Origin: Candidatus Nitrosotalea sinensis | GTDB taxonomy: Archaea > Thermoproteota > Nitrososphaeria > Nitrososphaerales > Nitrosopumilaceae | Reading direction: 5' to 3' | Assembly: GCF_900143675.1 (NCBI RefSeq) | Contig: NZ_FRFC01000001.1 | Location: forward strand, 1-64,000 | DNA length: 64,000 nt | Shown here: one piece after another, positions 36,225 to 47,100 of the stretch | Numbering within the stretch: position 1 is the first letter of the stretch | How the letters are laid out: the number at the start of each line of letters is the position of its first letter | Translations under genes and position numbers: made by a program | The notes under the pieces: model-generated | Database searches by the model: none | Seen by the model: only the letters and a program-made list of their open reading frames with translations | What the model was told of the DNA's origin: nothing

Positions 36225-37232
36225 TTGAAGATAGCTGTAGTTGGCATAGGGGTTGCCGGAGCATATCTACTTGCAAGATTAAAGAATCAACACGAAGTGG
36301 TAGGTTTTGAGAGATCCACTATTGAAAATCATGATTCTATATGCGCTTGGGGTACATCAAAGGCTCCAATGGAAGAATTTGCAAACAAGGTAGGTCTAGA
36401 TTTTGATGATTATGTAATACATGACGGAAAGCAGATGTACATTGACATGAATTCTGAAAGATTTCAGATCAAACTCAAGGGATTGTGTACTTACAATAAA
36501 ATTGGTTTGATAAAAGACATGGCAAAAGGCTGTAAGATACACTATGGTGCTGCTCCAAAACTTCAAGATTTAGAATCAGAATTTGACATCATAGTAGACT
36601 CTACAGGTTTTCACAGATCATATCTACCAAGACTTGAAAAAGACTTTCACTTGCCAACATATCAGTATAAGGTAGAATATGAAAATGGTGTACCATTTGA
36701 TGACTTTTATCTAAAACCATTCTCTTCCATTAGTGGGTATTTCTGGTATTTCCCTCTAGGGGACAACATTGCACATATTGGAGCAGGCGATAAAAACAGA
36801 AACCACATAGTAGAGACAAATGCATTTTTGAAAAAATACGGAGGCAAGATCTTAAAGACAGTAGGAAGACCAATACGTCTTGCAACTCCAGACATGTGTG
36901 AGCCATTCTATCACGGAAAGGTCATAGGGGTCGGAGAATCAATAGGAACCGTATACCCATTGCTGGGTGAAGGAATAATTCCAAGTATGACATGTGGAGA
37001 TATCTTTGTGGATACACTTGGAGACAATGAAAGATACAGACAGACGGTTCTTGAAAAATTTGCAATATATTCAAAGGTGTTATCATTTGTAAGAAATAAA
37101 ATGGATAGCAAATTTGGCATGATGAAGAATTTTTTTGATATGCTAGCAATTTACAGATACATGAAGAAAAATGAGAGAAGATTTGGAATGGAAATCAAAA
37201 TGACTGACATGATGAAAGTTGCAAAAGCCTAA
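36225..37232 (+). CDS. FAD-dependent geranylgeranyl-reductase-like protein
   Basis: 335 aa, start TTG at 36225 preceded by an AT-rich element. Dinucleotide-binding motif GIGVAGAYLLARL near residues 7-19. Later segments match the geranylgeranyl reductase/PHBH-like flavoprotein family: IVDSTGFHRSYLPRL (about 124-138) and GVGESIGTVYPLLGEGIIPS (about 231-250). Such enzymes saturate isoprenoid chains of archaeal membrane lipids. It is shorter than typical digeranylgeranylglycerophospholipid reductase (about 390-400 aa), so another isoprenoid or oxidative role is possible. Convergent with the cysteine-cluster gene. Confidence 0.8.
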   Translation: MKIAVVGIGVAGAYLLARLKNQHEVVGFERSTIENHDSICAWGTSKAPMEEFANKVGLDFDDYVIHDGKQMYIDMNSERFQIKLKGLCTYNKIGLIKDMAKGCKIHYGAAPKLQDLESEFDIIVDSTGFHRSYLPRLEKDFHLPTYQYKVEYENGVPFDDFYLKPFSSISGYFWYFPLGDNIAHIGAGDKNRNHIVETNAFLKKYGGKILKTVGRPIRLATPDMCEPFYHGKVIGVGESIGTVYPLLGEGIIPSMTCGDIFVDTLGDNERYRQTVLEKFAIYSKVLSFVRNKMDSKFGMMKNFFDMLAIYRYMKKNERRFGMEIKMTDMMKVAKA

Positions 37233-37242
37233 CCAACAATAA

Positions 37243-37944
37243 TTACATACTTACATAACCAAAGTTTTCTCTAGTAGTTCTGCTGGAATTCATAGTATAG
37301 TCATATATCATTTTTGAATACTCTATTAGAATATTTTTCATTTCATCAACAGATTTTGCAAAGTAAAATCCCGGACAATCACCTGTGAATTGAAATGTTG
37401 CATGAACCCTAACTTGTCCTTTCTCATTTTCAAGCCAGGATGAAAAAGGATACATGTAACATACTCCTGGTCTTGACGGATGTAATCCACAATAACCCTT
37501 CTCATCAAGGAACCTACACCGGATATAGGTGCCATCATTTGCTTCAGTCTCATCTTCCTTGCGTTTTAGATTTATCATAGTCATTACAACAGGATTTCCA
37601 GAAGGTCCTCTTTCTTCCCAAGTTGCTATGTTAGTCTCTTTTTTTACAAAATCTGATGCCTTTTCGTACTTCAGATGTTTGCTGATTGTTATCAAATCAT
37701 TGCTTGTAAGAGGTAGTCGTCCTTGTCTATTACAGCAATTATGACAATCAGGCCAATAACATTTCCATAGAACATATCCATCGTCACCACCGATATATGG
37801 AATATGAAACACTACATCATTTACTTTTATTGCAAAATCTGATACGTTTGTTTTTTTACCCAAAATGAAATCTCGAATTATTGGTTCAATCATCCAACTT
37901 TGAGATAATGTGTCCAGTGCTTCTTCAATATTTGATTTCATCAA
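37243..37944 (-). CDS. YkgJ-type cysteine-cluster protein, 233 aa
   Basis: Contains the YkgJ/UPF0153 cysteine cluster: CYWPDCHNCCNRQG (about residues 63-76) and a second set CRFLDEKGYCGLHPSRPGVC (about 143-162). Members bind a metal (zinc or iron-sulfur); function unsettled. Soluble, with mostly helical ends. Convergent with the flavoprotein (10 bp between stops) and divergent from the small gene at 37982. Confidence 0.82.
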   Translation of the reverse strand: MMKSNIEEALDTLSQSWMIEPIIRDFILGKKTNVSDFAIKVNDVVFHIPYIGGDDGYVLWKCYWPDCHNCCNRQGRLPLTSNDLITISKHLKYEKASDFVKKETNIATWEERGPSGNPVVMTMINLKRKEDETEANDGTYIRCRFLDEKGYCGLHPSRPGVCYMYPFSSWLENEKGQVRVHATFQFTGDCPGFYFAKSVDEMKNILIEYSKMIYDYTMNSSRTTRENFGYVSM

Positions 37945-37981
37945 CTATTAAATTGAGATTGGAACTTTTTGAACGTTGTCA

Positions 37982-38302
37982 ATGTTGGAAGAGAAGGGAA
38001 AATACGCATCTGCTACCCAAAATAGAAGATTTGTTTGGGAGAAAGTTATGTGGCCGTTAATTTTGCAATTAAACACAACTACTTTTACCACAGGACAATA
38101 CAAAGAAAGACGTGATCAAGTTTGCAAAGAACTTGACATACCATCATCTAAAATTGCAGGAGGCTTTGTGTCACTATTGTTAAAGGGAATTTTGTATAAA
38201 GAAAATGATCTTTACTCAATTCATTACAGATTGATTCCATATATGAGACTTGGAGCAAATTGTGATTATGCCACTGCAGTAAGAGAGGCCAGTACAAAAT
38301 AA
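37982..38302 (+). CDS. Hypothetical, possibly winged-helix protein, 106 aa
   Basis: Start ATG at 37982 (TTG at 37976 would add two residues). Helical chain with a basic middle (GQYKERRDQVCKELDIPSSK) and a hydrophobic GGFVSLLLKGILYKEN followed by a YSIHYRLI strand, reminiscent of a winged helix. The promoter must lie in the 37-bp divergent gap before it. No family recognised. Confidence 0.6.
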   Translation: MLEEKGKYASATQNRRFVWEKVMWPLILQLNTTTFTTGQYKERRDQVCKELDIPSSKIAGGFVSLLLKGILYKENDLYSIHYRLIPYMRLGANCDYATAVREASTK

Positions 38303-38333
38303 TATATTCTCAAGAAATACAAGTCGTCTCGGT

Positions 38334-38436
38334 AGCCCGATAGTCTAGTGGCCAAACAATTTTGGGTTAGGGATCTCAGGCTCTGGATCTTACGAGAGGA
38401 CACCTGGGGACGGCAGTTCGAATCTGCCTCGGGCTA
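38334..38436 (+). tRNA. tRNA-Gln (CTG) with an anticodon-loop intron and a probable second intron in the D-loop
   Basis: Acceptor stem 38334-38340 pairs with 38429-38435, discriminator A at 38436, T arm GGCAG-TTCGAAT-CTGCC. Anticodon stem TCAGG (38376-38380) with CCTGG (38403-38407). The enclosed 22 nt include anticodon CTG (38383-38385) and a 15-nt intron (about 38387-38401) whose AGAG pairs with CTCT of the loop. The D stem GTCT/GGAT encloses 24 nt, some 15 more than normal, with an inverted repeat CCAAA/TTTGG (38352-38365). Removing both insertions from 103 nt leaves about 73, a normal tRNA. CCA is not encoded. Confidence 0.85.
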
Positions 38437-38461
38437 TCTAATTTTTAAAAAGTCAAAAGGC

Positions 38462-39061
38462 TTATCGTGAAGCCATTGCAATTCTTTCTAATTCATTTTT
38501 CTTCTTGACAGAAGGAGCATTCATGTCATTTGCAGACGCAAGTATGAGATGCTCTGCAAGATTTTCTTCAACTGCTTTTGGATTAGAAAATGATGCATCC
38601 CTTACACCTTCAGCAATGAATCGTAATGCCAAGTCAACTCGCCTAAGAGGTGCAACATCTACTGAAACGTGATAGACAGTTCCACCATAAACTATTCTTG
38701 TTGTGTCTTCATTTGGAGCAGAATTTTCTACTGCTCGTATCAAGACCTCAACTGGATTTTTACCAGTTTTCAAATAAATGATATCAAAAGCAGCCTTGAC
38801 CGTATTTATTGCACGAATTTTCTTGCCTCCCATTCTTCCTGTGTTCTTGGCATATTTTTTTCCAAAGTGAGATAATTTGTTAACTAGTCTTTCTGCAATG
38901 TTTATCTCTGCTTTATTGAATCTTTTAAGAGCAGATCTGCCAAATGACATGGGCATTATTTCTTGTTTAAGTGAGATTACGTTTTTCAGGCCTGGGTCTT
39001 TGATATCAATATTTGAGATATCCCATTTTCTAAATAATAATAGATTTTGTGTCTCAGTCAT
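38462..39061 (-). CDS. rps7: Small ribosomal subunit protein uS7
   Basis: 199 aa. Signatures: GKKYAKNTGRMGGKKIRAI, NPVEVLIRAVENSAPNEDT and the VAPLRRVDLALRFIAEG helix. Nucleates the 30S head. Last gene of the minus-strand rpo-str run, 5 bp after uS12. Does not continue into EF-2 or EF-1A here; the tRNA-Gln gene follows on the other strand. Confidence 0.96.
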   Translation of the reverse strand: MTETQNLLLFRKWDISNIDIKDPGLKNVISLKQEIMPMSFGRSALKRFNKAEINIAERLVNKLSHFGKKYAKNTGRMGGKKIRAINTVKAAFDIIYLKTGKNPVEVLIRAVENSAPNEDTTRIVYGGTVYHVSVDVAPLRRVDLALRFIAEGVRDASFSNPKAVEENLAEHLILASANDMNAPSVKKKNELERIAMASR

Positions 39062-39066
39062 TTTGA

Positions 39067-39504
39067 TTATCTCCTTGGTTTTTCTTTCTTACCGTAAACA
39101 AGTTCTTTGAGTGATGTTCCATTTACTTTAAAGACTTTCCACCTGACACCAGGAATATCTCCAAGTGCTCCTCCCATAGATGCACCCATACCTTCCACAT
39201 GAACTTCATCATGCTCATCAACAAAGTTAAGGGCACCGTCACGAGGAAGAAATGCAGTAACTGTTTTACCATTCTTTATGAGTTGAACACGAACACATTT
39301 TCTGACTGCAGAGTTGGGCTGTTTTGCCTCTATTCCGACTTTTTCCAATACAATGCCTCGAGCTTGAGGAGCACCTCCAAGAGGACTTGCTTTTCTGTCA
39401 AGACCTAACTCTCTTCTCTTGTATGTGCCTATAGACCATTTTTGCCTTTTTCTCTTATCCTTGAGAACTCTTCCTGCAAATAGACCTAGTGGTGATTTTG
39501 CCAT
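39067..39504 (-). CDS. rps12: Small ribosomal subunit protein uS12
   Basis: 145 aa. Signatures: [20 protein letters not shown] and [14 protein letters not shown], with the decoding-site loop [15 protein letters not shown]. Located between NusA-like and uS7, as in archaeal rpo clusters. Confidence 0.96.
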   Translation of the reverse strand: MAKSPLGLFAGRVLKDKRKRQKWSIGTYKRRELGLDRKASPLGGAPQARGIVLEKVGIEAKQPNSAVRKCVRVQLIKNGKTVTAFLPRDGALNFVDEHDEVHVEGMGASMGGALGDIPGVRWKVFKVNGTSLKELVYGKKEKPRR

Positions 39505-39509
39505 AACAT

Positions 39510-40001
39510 CTACTCCATTATTTTCTCCGGACTTTGTATAAGAACACTGGAAATTTGAAAGTATCTTTTTGCCAACAATCGTGCCTTTTCTGCATTACGG
39601 CCCTCTCTACCCACTACAATTCCTTTCTTTTTTGCATCAACTAGAATTATTGCCTGTAATGAACCATCCAATCTCTTGTTTATCTTTACTTCAGAGACTA
39701 GTTTTGGATTGAGCATATTTCTTAGAAACTCTGCTGGATCTTCAGAATATTCTACAAGTTCAACATTTCTTTTAACTACGTTTTGTAGATTTTTAATTGT
39801 AGAACCACCTTTTCCGATTGCTAATCCCATCTTACCTTGATTTACAACAAAAATCACTCTATCTTGTTTTTCATCCTCAATACAGTCTCGTGCTGTAGCT
39901 CCTGTTACATTTTGAAAAAGCGACATTAGTTTTATCTGATCTGTTGTCAGTTTGATTGTTTCCGTCATATCTTTTTTAAACTCGATCTCTTGGTGGGACA
40001 T
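39510..40001 (-). CDS. nusA: NusA-like KH-domain protein
   Basis: 163 aa: two KH domains only (about 25-85, with [20 protein letters not shown]; about 95-155, with [16 protein letters not shown]). The bacterial NusA N-terminal RNA-polymerase domain is absent, as usual in archaea. Probably binds nascent RNA during transcription or rRNA synthesis. Position between eL30 and uS12 is the standard one. Confidence 0.92.
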   Translation of the reverse strand: MSHQEIEFKKDMTETIKLTTDQIKLMSLFQNVTGATARDCIEDEKQDRVIFVVNQGKMGLAIGKGGSTIKNLQNVVKRNVELVEYSEDPAEFLRNMLNPKLVSEVKINKRLDGSLQAIILVDAKKKGIVVGREGRNAEKARLLAKRYFQISSVLIQSPEKIME

Positions 40002-40042
40002 TTAAATCTTGATAGAAAATATGTGAGTAAAAGTACATTTGA

Positions 40043-40360
40043 TTAATTCGTCTCTGTTTCAAGTTCTTTTGTTATTGCTTTAAGATTAGTATCGCTTAGA
40101 GCCTTGAGCGATATTGCCGAAATTCGGAATTGCGTTCCACATAATCTTCCAAGTTCTACAGAAGATCCATTGTAATTAATGGTCGGAACTTTGGAGCTTT
40201 TTGCAGCTTCTTGTATTTTTTCAAGTGTTTGTTGTTTTATAGAGGTAGACAAGACAATTGCTTTGGAACTTTTGATGGTACTTATTGCCTCCTTTGTACC
40301 AAAGGCATACTTGCCATCATCTATTGCATCTTTTATTATTTTTTCTAATAGTTTAGCCAT
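40043..40360 (-). CDS. rpl30e: Large ribosomal subunit protein eL30
   Basis: 105 aa, L7Ae/L30e fold: KLLEKIIKDAIDDGKYAFGT, IKSSKAIVLSTSIKQQTLEK, PTINYNGSSVELGRLCG. Overlaps the rpoA 3' end by 8 bp, so it is translated from the same mRNA. Confidence 0.93.
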   Translation of the reverse strand: MAKLLEKIIKDAIDDGKYAFGTKEAISTIKSSKAIVLSTSIKQQTLEKIQEAAKSSKVPTINYNGSSVELGRLCGTQFRISAISLKALSDTNLKAITKELETETN

Positions 40361-43300
40361 CTTGAACCACTTTCATGTATAGATCAACAGTTCCTGTACC
40401 AATTGGAATATTTGCACCCACTATAACATTTTCTGTTACTCCTTTGAGTTCTTCAACTTCTCCTGCTAGTGCAGCCTCTGCGATTGTAGGAACTGTAATT
40501 TCAAATGCTGCTCTTGCGAGAACACTTGTCTTTGTTCCAGCAATTCCATGTCTTCCAATTTGTTGCAAGTATCCTCTAGAACACATCAAATCTGATACCA
40601 ACATAATATATCTAATATCAACTTCTAGACCTTGGTCTTCAAGAGTAGAGCTTAATTCATTTATCAGTGAATTTCGTGCTGCCTCTATACCCAAAGTACT
40701 TGCTATCTCAAAGATATTGTTAGTTCGTATGTTCTTTTTATCAATTCCATCAATTTCCCACACTTTTGCAATGTTCGAACCAGAAGTTTGAATGACCCAT
40801 TCTTCTCCTTGCTGCACAATTGTAACTCGTTCCACATCAGTTACACCCTTTACAGTAGTTGAAAGGACTTTGTTTCTCATTGCAAGAACAGTCTGAGTAT
40901 CAGATTCTTCTGGTAATGTAAGTGTGATTGAATTTCCACTTGGTTCTATTTCGAATTTCTTTTTAGAAGATTGTAGTGCATCAACCACATCTTCAATGGT
41001 GCATGCTCTTTCTCGTAATTTATCCTGGTTAAGATTTAGTTTGATCTTTGTAGAGTAATCAGTTTCAGTACTAGATATCAATGCGCTGATCTTGGTATGC
41101 AGGATCTCTCTTGCTACTTTGATTGCTTTTTCCTTTGATTTCTTGTGGTTTTCTTCCAAGTAGATATCCATTGTAGGAGTTACAGGCTTCTTTCGTGCAT
41201 CAACAAGTTCAATTAATCGTGGAAGACCCAAAGTTACGTTTCGTTCTCGGATACCTGCAAAGTGGAATGTTCTCAAAGTCATCTGAGTACCGGGCTCTCC
41301 AATAGATTGTGCAGTTACTACACCAACCGCTTGACCAGGTTCTACTTTGGCATTATCGTATAGTTCTAGTGCTTTTTTACAGACCTTGTCTACACCTTCC
41401 TTGCTTAATTTTGATTCAATTAGTGCATCATGTACTGTCTGTGCCAGACGTGGATTGAAAGTCTTGGTGTATTTTTTCACTAATTCTGTTATCTCTTCTT
41501 TAGTTGCTTTCTTTCCTGAATCTATGATGCTCTCAGATTCAATCAATCTTGTAATTCTAAACGCTTCACCATGATCACTTTTTGCAACATCAATACCATC
41601 TTCTCCATAAAGGAATTGGATTATGTGTCCGTGAGGATCTCTTACAGTTCCATCATATTCCAGTTTTAGATGTTCTAGTGCATTGATGAGTCTTCTCTGC
41701 ATGTAACCACTTTGTTGTGTTCTTACTGCAGTATCTACAAGACCTTCTCTTCCTCCCATAGCATGGAAGAAAAATTCCAAGGTGGACAATCCTTCTCTGT
41801 AGTTAGACTTTACAAATCCTTTACCATCTGGATTTGCATCATTTTCTTTAAAGTGTGGTAATGCTCTATTACTATATCCTTTGAGAATTCTTCTACCTCT
41901 AATAGACTGTTGACCTAATGCACCTGCCATCTGACCAATATTCAATGAAGAACCTCTAGCACCAGTAGTTGCCATTATTCTTCCTGCATTGGTTTCATCA
42001 AAAGACTTGTCTGCAGAGTTGCCAGCCTTGTCTCTTGCTTTTGAGAGTTCATTTACAATATAAGCCTCTAATGCTTCTTCAGCTGATAGACCTCTACTTA
42101 GCTGCAGGGTACCTTTCTTTGCTTGTGCAATGAAGTCATATACTTTATCATATGACTCTTGAATATTTTCAAGGATTCCTTCTTTTGTCTTTGTTGCAAG
42201 CTCAAGATCAGCATAACCATAGCTAAATCCATAACCAGTGATGAATTGTTTTAGCATTATTAATATAGAATTGAGGAAATTCTTTGCCTCTTCATATCCA
42301 TAATCTTTAGTAATTCTATGCAATACACTGTCCGGTTCTTCTGCACCTATTGATGCCTTGTCAATTACTCCACTTACTAGTTGACCATTCTTGATCACGA
42401 CATCCTTGACAGGACCCTTGGTACCCTTGGACCACTTTGATGTGATAACATAGTTAAAGTCTTTAGGCAGGAAGAGTGAGAATAATTGTTTACCACTATA
42501 AAGTGAGCCAGTCTTTGTTTTTACTGCAGGTTCTGGAAATGTTCCATTGTAACCAGCCAACATTGCAAGGTTCGCAAATTCTTGTGGTGTTAGAGTGGTA
42601 TCATCTTTTGTAAGCAAATATGCACCAGTGATGAAATCACGCAATGCACCTATGATTGGTCCTCCATATCTTGGAGAGATAAGTTGATCCTGTACACGCA
42701 TCAATAGTATAGCTTCTGCTCGTGCTTCTTCACTTTGTGGCACGTGGAGATTCATCTCATCACCATCAAAGTCAGCGTTGTATGGAGGACATACAGAAGG
42801 ATGTAATCGGAATGTTTTGCCAGGCAAGACTCGTACATAATGTCCCATGATAGACATTTGGTGCAATGATGGTTGTCTGTTAAACATTACAATATCACCA
42901 TCAGAGAGATGTCTTTCTACGAGATAACCAATTTCAATATTGTTTGCAATTGTTTCTCTATCTTCTACAAAGTCAAGTCTTATTTTTACTCCATCTGGTC
43001 TTACGATATAATTAGCACCTGGGAATTTACTTGGTCCATTTATGACAAGTTTCTTCAGTCTGTCAATATTCCATTCTGTTACTACTTCAGGAATTGTCAA
43101 TTTTGTTGCAACTGCTTCTGGAACACCTACTTCAGAAATCTGTAAGCTTGGATCAGGTGAAATAACAGTTCTACTTGAAAAGTCAACTCTCTTACCAGAC
43201 AATGAACCTCTAAATCTTCCCTCTTTTCCTTTCAGTCTCTGAGTTAGAGTTTTGAGAGGTCTTCCTGATCTGTGATGAGCTTGTGGAATTCCAGAAACTT

Positions 43301-44147
43301 CATTATCAAAATAGGTCGTAACATGATACTGCAAGAGATCAACCAAATCTTGTACGATAAGAGGTGGAGTTCCAGCCTCTTTGCTTTCTTTGAGTCTTTG
43401 GTTTACACGAATGATATCTACAAGTTTGTGAGTCAAGTCATCTTCAGATCTAATTCCTGTCTCAAGAATAATTGAAGGTCTTACTGTGACTGGAGGTACC
43501 GGAAGAACTTGTAAGATAAACCATTCTGGTCTTGCAGTTGTTGGATCGTATCCCAGTAATTTCAGATCTTCATCTATCATGTGGGAGAATCTTTCTCGTA
43601 TTGTGATTGGCAACAATCTGTTTTCACCAAGCTCAGTTCTTTCTATGAAAATTGTTGGTTTTGTGAATATTAGTTCGTATTGTGATTTTCCACAGTGAGG
43701 GCATGTCTTTTCCTTCTTTGCTCTTTCGATTATTTCAGTAGGAATATGTTTAATTGAAATTACAGTGTATGCAGCCTCTTTTTTCATAATGCGATGGTAT
43801 TCTTCTAATTCTTCTTGAGGAATCTTTAGTCTTGCACATGATCTGCAAGTAGTTAACAACAACTTGTAGATATTATCAATAAATGCAATGTGTAATACAG
43901 GTTCTGCTAATTCAATATGTCCAAAGTGACCCGGACATCTTGCAGCAGTATTTCCACAAGTAAGACATTTTTGTCCTGGCTCCAAAGTACCCAGTCGTCC
44001 ATCCATCAATCCACCTTGAACAGACATTCCATCTTCATCATATGTTTCAGGAGCAGTGATCTCAGCAACAGAGTATTTTCTTATTTCAGTTGGAGACCAT
44101 ACTGAAAACTTAATCCCATCAATTACTTTTATTGTTTCGAGTGCCAT
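40353..44147 (-). CDS. rpoA: DNA-directed RNA polymerase subunit A, unsplit (A' plus A'')
   Basis: 1264 aa. The catalytic metal-binding motif NADFDGDEMN is at about residue 457. N-terminal zinc sites CLTCG...CPGHFGH (about 60-75) and CPHCG (about 149). The bridge/trigger region includes AVGVVTAQSIGEPGTQMTLRTFHFAG split across about 955-980. In most archaea this subunit is encoded by two genes; a single fused gene is a known feature of Nitrososphaerota. rpoB stop and rpoA start share one base (TAATG). Confidence 0.97.
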   Translation of the reverse strand: MALETIKVIDGIKFSVWSPTEIRKYSVAEITAPETYDEDGMSVQGGLMDGRLGTLEPGQKCLTCGNTAARCPGHFGHIELAEPVLHIAFIDNIYKLLLTTCRSCARLKIPQEELEEYHRIMKKEAAYTVISIKHIPTEIIERAKKEKTCPHCGKSQYELIFTKPTIFIERTELGENRLLPITIRERFSHMIDEDLKLLGYDPTTARPEWFILQVLPVPPVTVRPSIILETGIRSEDDLTHKLVDIIRVNQRLKESKEAGTPPLIVQDLVDLLQYHVTTYFDNEVSGIPQAHHRSGRPLKTLTQRLKGKEGRFRGSLSGKRVDFSSRTVISPDPSLQISEVGVPEAVATKLTIPEVVTEWNIDRLKKLVINGPSKFPGANYIVRPDGVKIRLDFVEDRETIANNIEIGYLVERHLSDGDIVMFNRQPSLHQMSIMGHYVRVLPGKTFRLHPSVCPPYNADFDGDEMNLHVPQSEEARAEAILLMRVQDQLISPRYGGPIIGALRDFITGAYLLTKDDTTLTPQEFANLAMLAGYNGTFPEPAVKTKTGSLYSGKQLFSLFLPKDFNYVITSKWSKGTKGPVKDVVIKNGQLVSGVIDKASIGAEEPDSVLHRITKDYGYEEAKNFLNSILIMLKQFITGYGFSYGYADLELATKTKEGILENIQESYDKVYDFIAQAKKGTLQLSRGLSAEEALEAYIVNELSKARDKAGNSADKSFDETNAGRIMATTGARGSSLNIGQMAGALGQQSIRGRRILKGYSNRALPHFKENDANPDGKGFVKSNYREGLSTLEFFFHAMGGREGLVDTAVRTQQSGYMQRRLINALEHLKLEYDGTVRDPHGHIIQFLYGEDGIDVAKSDHGEAFRITRLIESESIIDSGKKATKEEITELVKKYTKTFNPRLAQTVHDALIESKLSKEGVDKVCKKALELYDNAKVEPGQAVGVVTAQSIGEPGTQMTLRTFHFAGIRERNVTLGLPRLIELVDARKKPVTPTMDIYLEENHKKSKEKAIKVAREILHTKISALISSTETDYSTKIKLNLNQDKLRERACTIEDVVDALQSSKKKFEIEPSGNSITLTLPEESDTQTVLAMRNKVLSTTVKGVTDVERVTIVQQGEEWVIQTSGSNIAKVWEIDGIDKKNIRTNNIFEIASTLGIEAARNSLINELSSTLEDQGLEVDIRYIMLVSDLMCSRGYLQQIGRHGIAGTKTSVLARAAFEITVPTIAEAALAGEVEELKGVTENVIVGANIPIGTGTVDLYMKVVQDG

Positions 44148-47100
44148 TATACTCTCTCCTTTATCAATAATCTTGGTGCAACATCAAGACTCATCATTTC
44201 CTGTAAGAGCAATTTGAATGCATATGCTACAGATATTGATGTGACTTTTGCCTTATCACCACAAACTCTACACACGAATTTTCGTTGTTTTATATCATAA
44301 TATGAAACTAGTCCACATCTTTCACAGATGTAGATATCAGCCTTATCAGATTCATCAAGCAATCTGTCCTTCAACATCATTGATGCACCATATGCAATAA
44401 GACAATCTCGTTCCATTTCACCAAATCTCAATCCTCCACCTCTTGCACGACCTTCTGTTGGCTGTTTGGTGAGCATTTGTACCTGACCTCTTGCTCTTGC
44501 ATGAATCTTATCTGCAACCATATGGTGAAGTTTTTGATAATAGACAACACCGATGAAAACATCTACAGCAAATGGTTTTCCTGTTCTTCCGTCATACATT
44601 ACTTCTTTTCCAGAATACTTGAAACCATTTTGTTCTAATACACCCTTTACATCCTCAAGTTTTTCACCTACAAATGCAGAACCATCCATCTTGCTTCCAC
44701 GCAGTGCTGCTGCTTTTCCAGTTACAGATTCAAGGAACATTCCTACCGTCATTCTAGATGGGAAAGCATGTGGGTTAATCATTACATCCGGTACAACTCC
44801 ATCTGCAGTATACGGAAGATCTTCTTGATTTACAAGTAATCCTACTACTCCTTTTTGTCCGTGTCTTGATGCAAACTTGTCACCAATTTCAGGAATTCTA
44901 AGATCTCTTACTCTAATTTTATACATTCGTCCTCCGTCATGTGATTGTGTCATTACAACAGTGTCTACAACTCCATTTTCAGATGGTCTTACTCCTATTG
45001 ATGTATCACGTCTGTACGGTCCTTTTACTTCAAATTCACGATATTCTTCCATAAATCTAGGTGGACTTGTTTTTCCAATCAATATGTCACCACCCTGTGC
45101 AGTGGCTTCAGTTGCAATTACTCCGTCTTCTTCTAACAATCTATACGCCTTGTCTCCTCTAAATCCACGAACATTTCCTTCAGCAGTTGGAATCTCAAAG
45201 TTATCTCTCATGCCTCCAGGATACTGTTTTGCCTCTGCTTCATAGATTCTGTAGAAGAATGTTCTTCCAAGTCCTCTATCAATAGATGATTTACTTAGAA
45301 CGATTGCATCTTCAATGTTATAGCCGTCAAATGGTAAAACTGCTACAATGCAGTTCTGACCTGCTGGCCTGTCCTCCAATCCTAATAGATTCATAGCTTT
45401 TGTATTTACAATTGGAGTTTGCGGATAAAGCATCAAGTGTTGTCTAACATATGTACTAGCATTCATCAACGGAGTTGAAAAGCCCAAACTTTGCTTTGCC
45501 ATCGCAGACTCGTATGTATTTCTTGGAGACTGGTTGTGTTCAGGGTATGGAATTATTGATGCACCTGCGCCAAGGATAGCAGATGGAAAGACCTCCATGT
45601 GAGTATGTTTCTTAATATCAGTCTCATCGATTGCAATGTAAGAGTTTTCTTCTTCATTAGCATCAACTAATTCAATTATTCCCATGTGTAACAAATCAGT
45701 CCAAGAGAGGAATTTTTTGCTCACCTTATCAATGAGTTCTTGTGTCAAGAGGACTTTATTTTCTTTAATTACGATAAGAGGACGCAAAACTCTTCCTGCA
45801 TTACAATTGACATAGAGTCTTTTAGTAGAGCCTTCAAAGCTAGATTGATACAAAAAGATTCCCACATGAGGATGAATCTTGAAGTTTCTCCTAAGATCCC
45901 TTAGAGAATCAACGAGTTTTTGTCCATCCTTAAAGTACCCAATCAGTCTTCCGTCAACAAAAACTCTAGTACCTTCTTTTTTCAATTCATCTTTTGCATC
46001 TGACACATAAGTTACACCAAGGTCATAGAGTTTTTCAATAATATCCTCGGACGGTACATTAACAGAAATTATTGCAGACAAGGCAAGATTCTTGACAAGA
46101 CCACAATTAGAGCCCTCTGGTGTCTCACTTGGACAGATTCTACCAAAGTGTGTAGCATGAAGATCTCTTGCTTCAAAGTTGGGTTGGCTTCGACTCAAAG
46201 GAGATTGAATTCTTCTGAGATGGCTTATTGTTGAAAGATAGTTAGTCCTATCAAGAAGTTGAGTTACTCCAACTCTACCTCTTCCCCAGTTTCCAGTTGC
46301 AATAGCATTATTCATCTTGTCAGTAACAATTCCAGGTCTCACTGCAGCTGCTACAGCATTAATACCTCGCTTTTGGCCTGATCGTTCTAATTGATATTTC
46401 ATGTCCCGTACAAGATTTCTAAATGCGGTCCTGAAAAGATCAGCTAGCATTTGACCTGCAAACTTTATCACTTTGTTTCCATAGTGATCTTTATCATCAG
46501 TTGCAATCCATCCTAGTTTTAGTTCAATTAATTTGCATGTAGCTTCACCCAAGAACAATGCTTTTTCTTTTCTATTGTCAGGATGTTTGCCCAAGTGTGG
46601 TAAAAGACCCCAGTCAAGCAATGTTTCTGCTCTTTTTATCTGGAATTCTTCAAGCATACCAGGTGCAATTCTTTTACTAATGTAGACTATGGCATCTTTT
46701 GCAGTTGGTACATCACCAGATTTTTCAAAGGATCCCTCAAGTTCATCTTGGATATCATCTACAAGAGACACTGAAGCTGCAATATCTCTGTCAGATTCAA
46801 GACCTAGTGAACGCATCAATGTAACTACAGGAATATCAACAGGAGAACCAGGAATTTTTGCAACTATAAGGCCATCATTTTTCATTATCAATTCAAGTTT
46901 TGCCCTATAGCCAACTATTGACGAATAGACTTTTGCTTTGAATACAGTGTTTCCACCAACAGTCTCTCTGTCTACAATAATCTTATTGTAAGATAAATCC
47001 TCAAGCCCAACTATGACACGTTCAGATCCATTGATGATGAAATAACCACCAGGATCGTTTGGATCTTCACCATGTTCTACAAGTTTTTGTTCAGAAAGAT

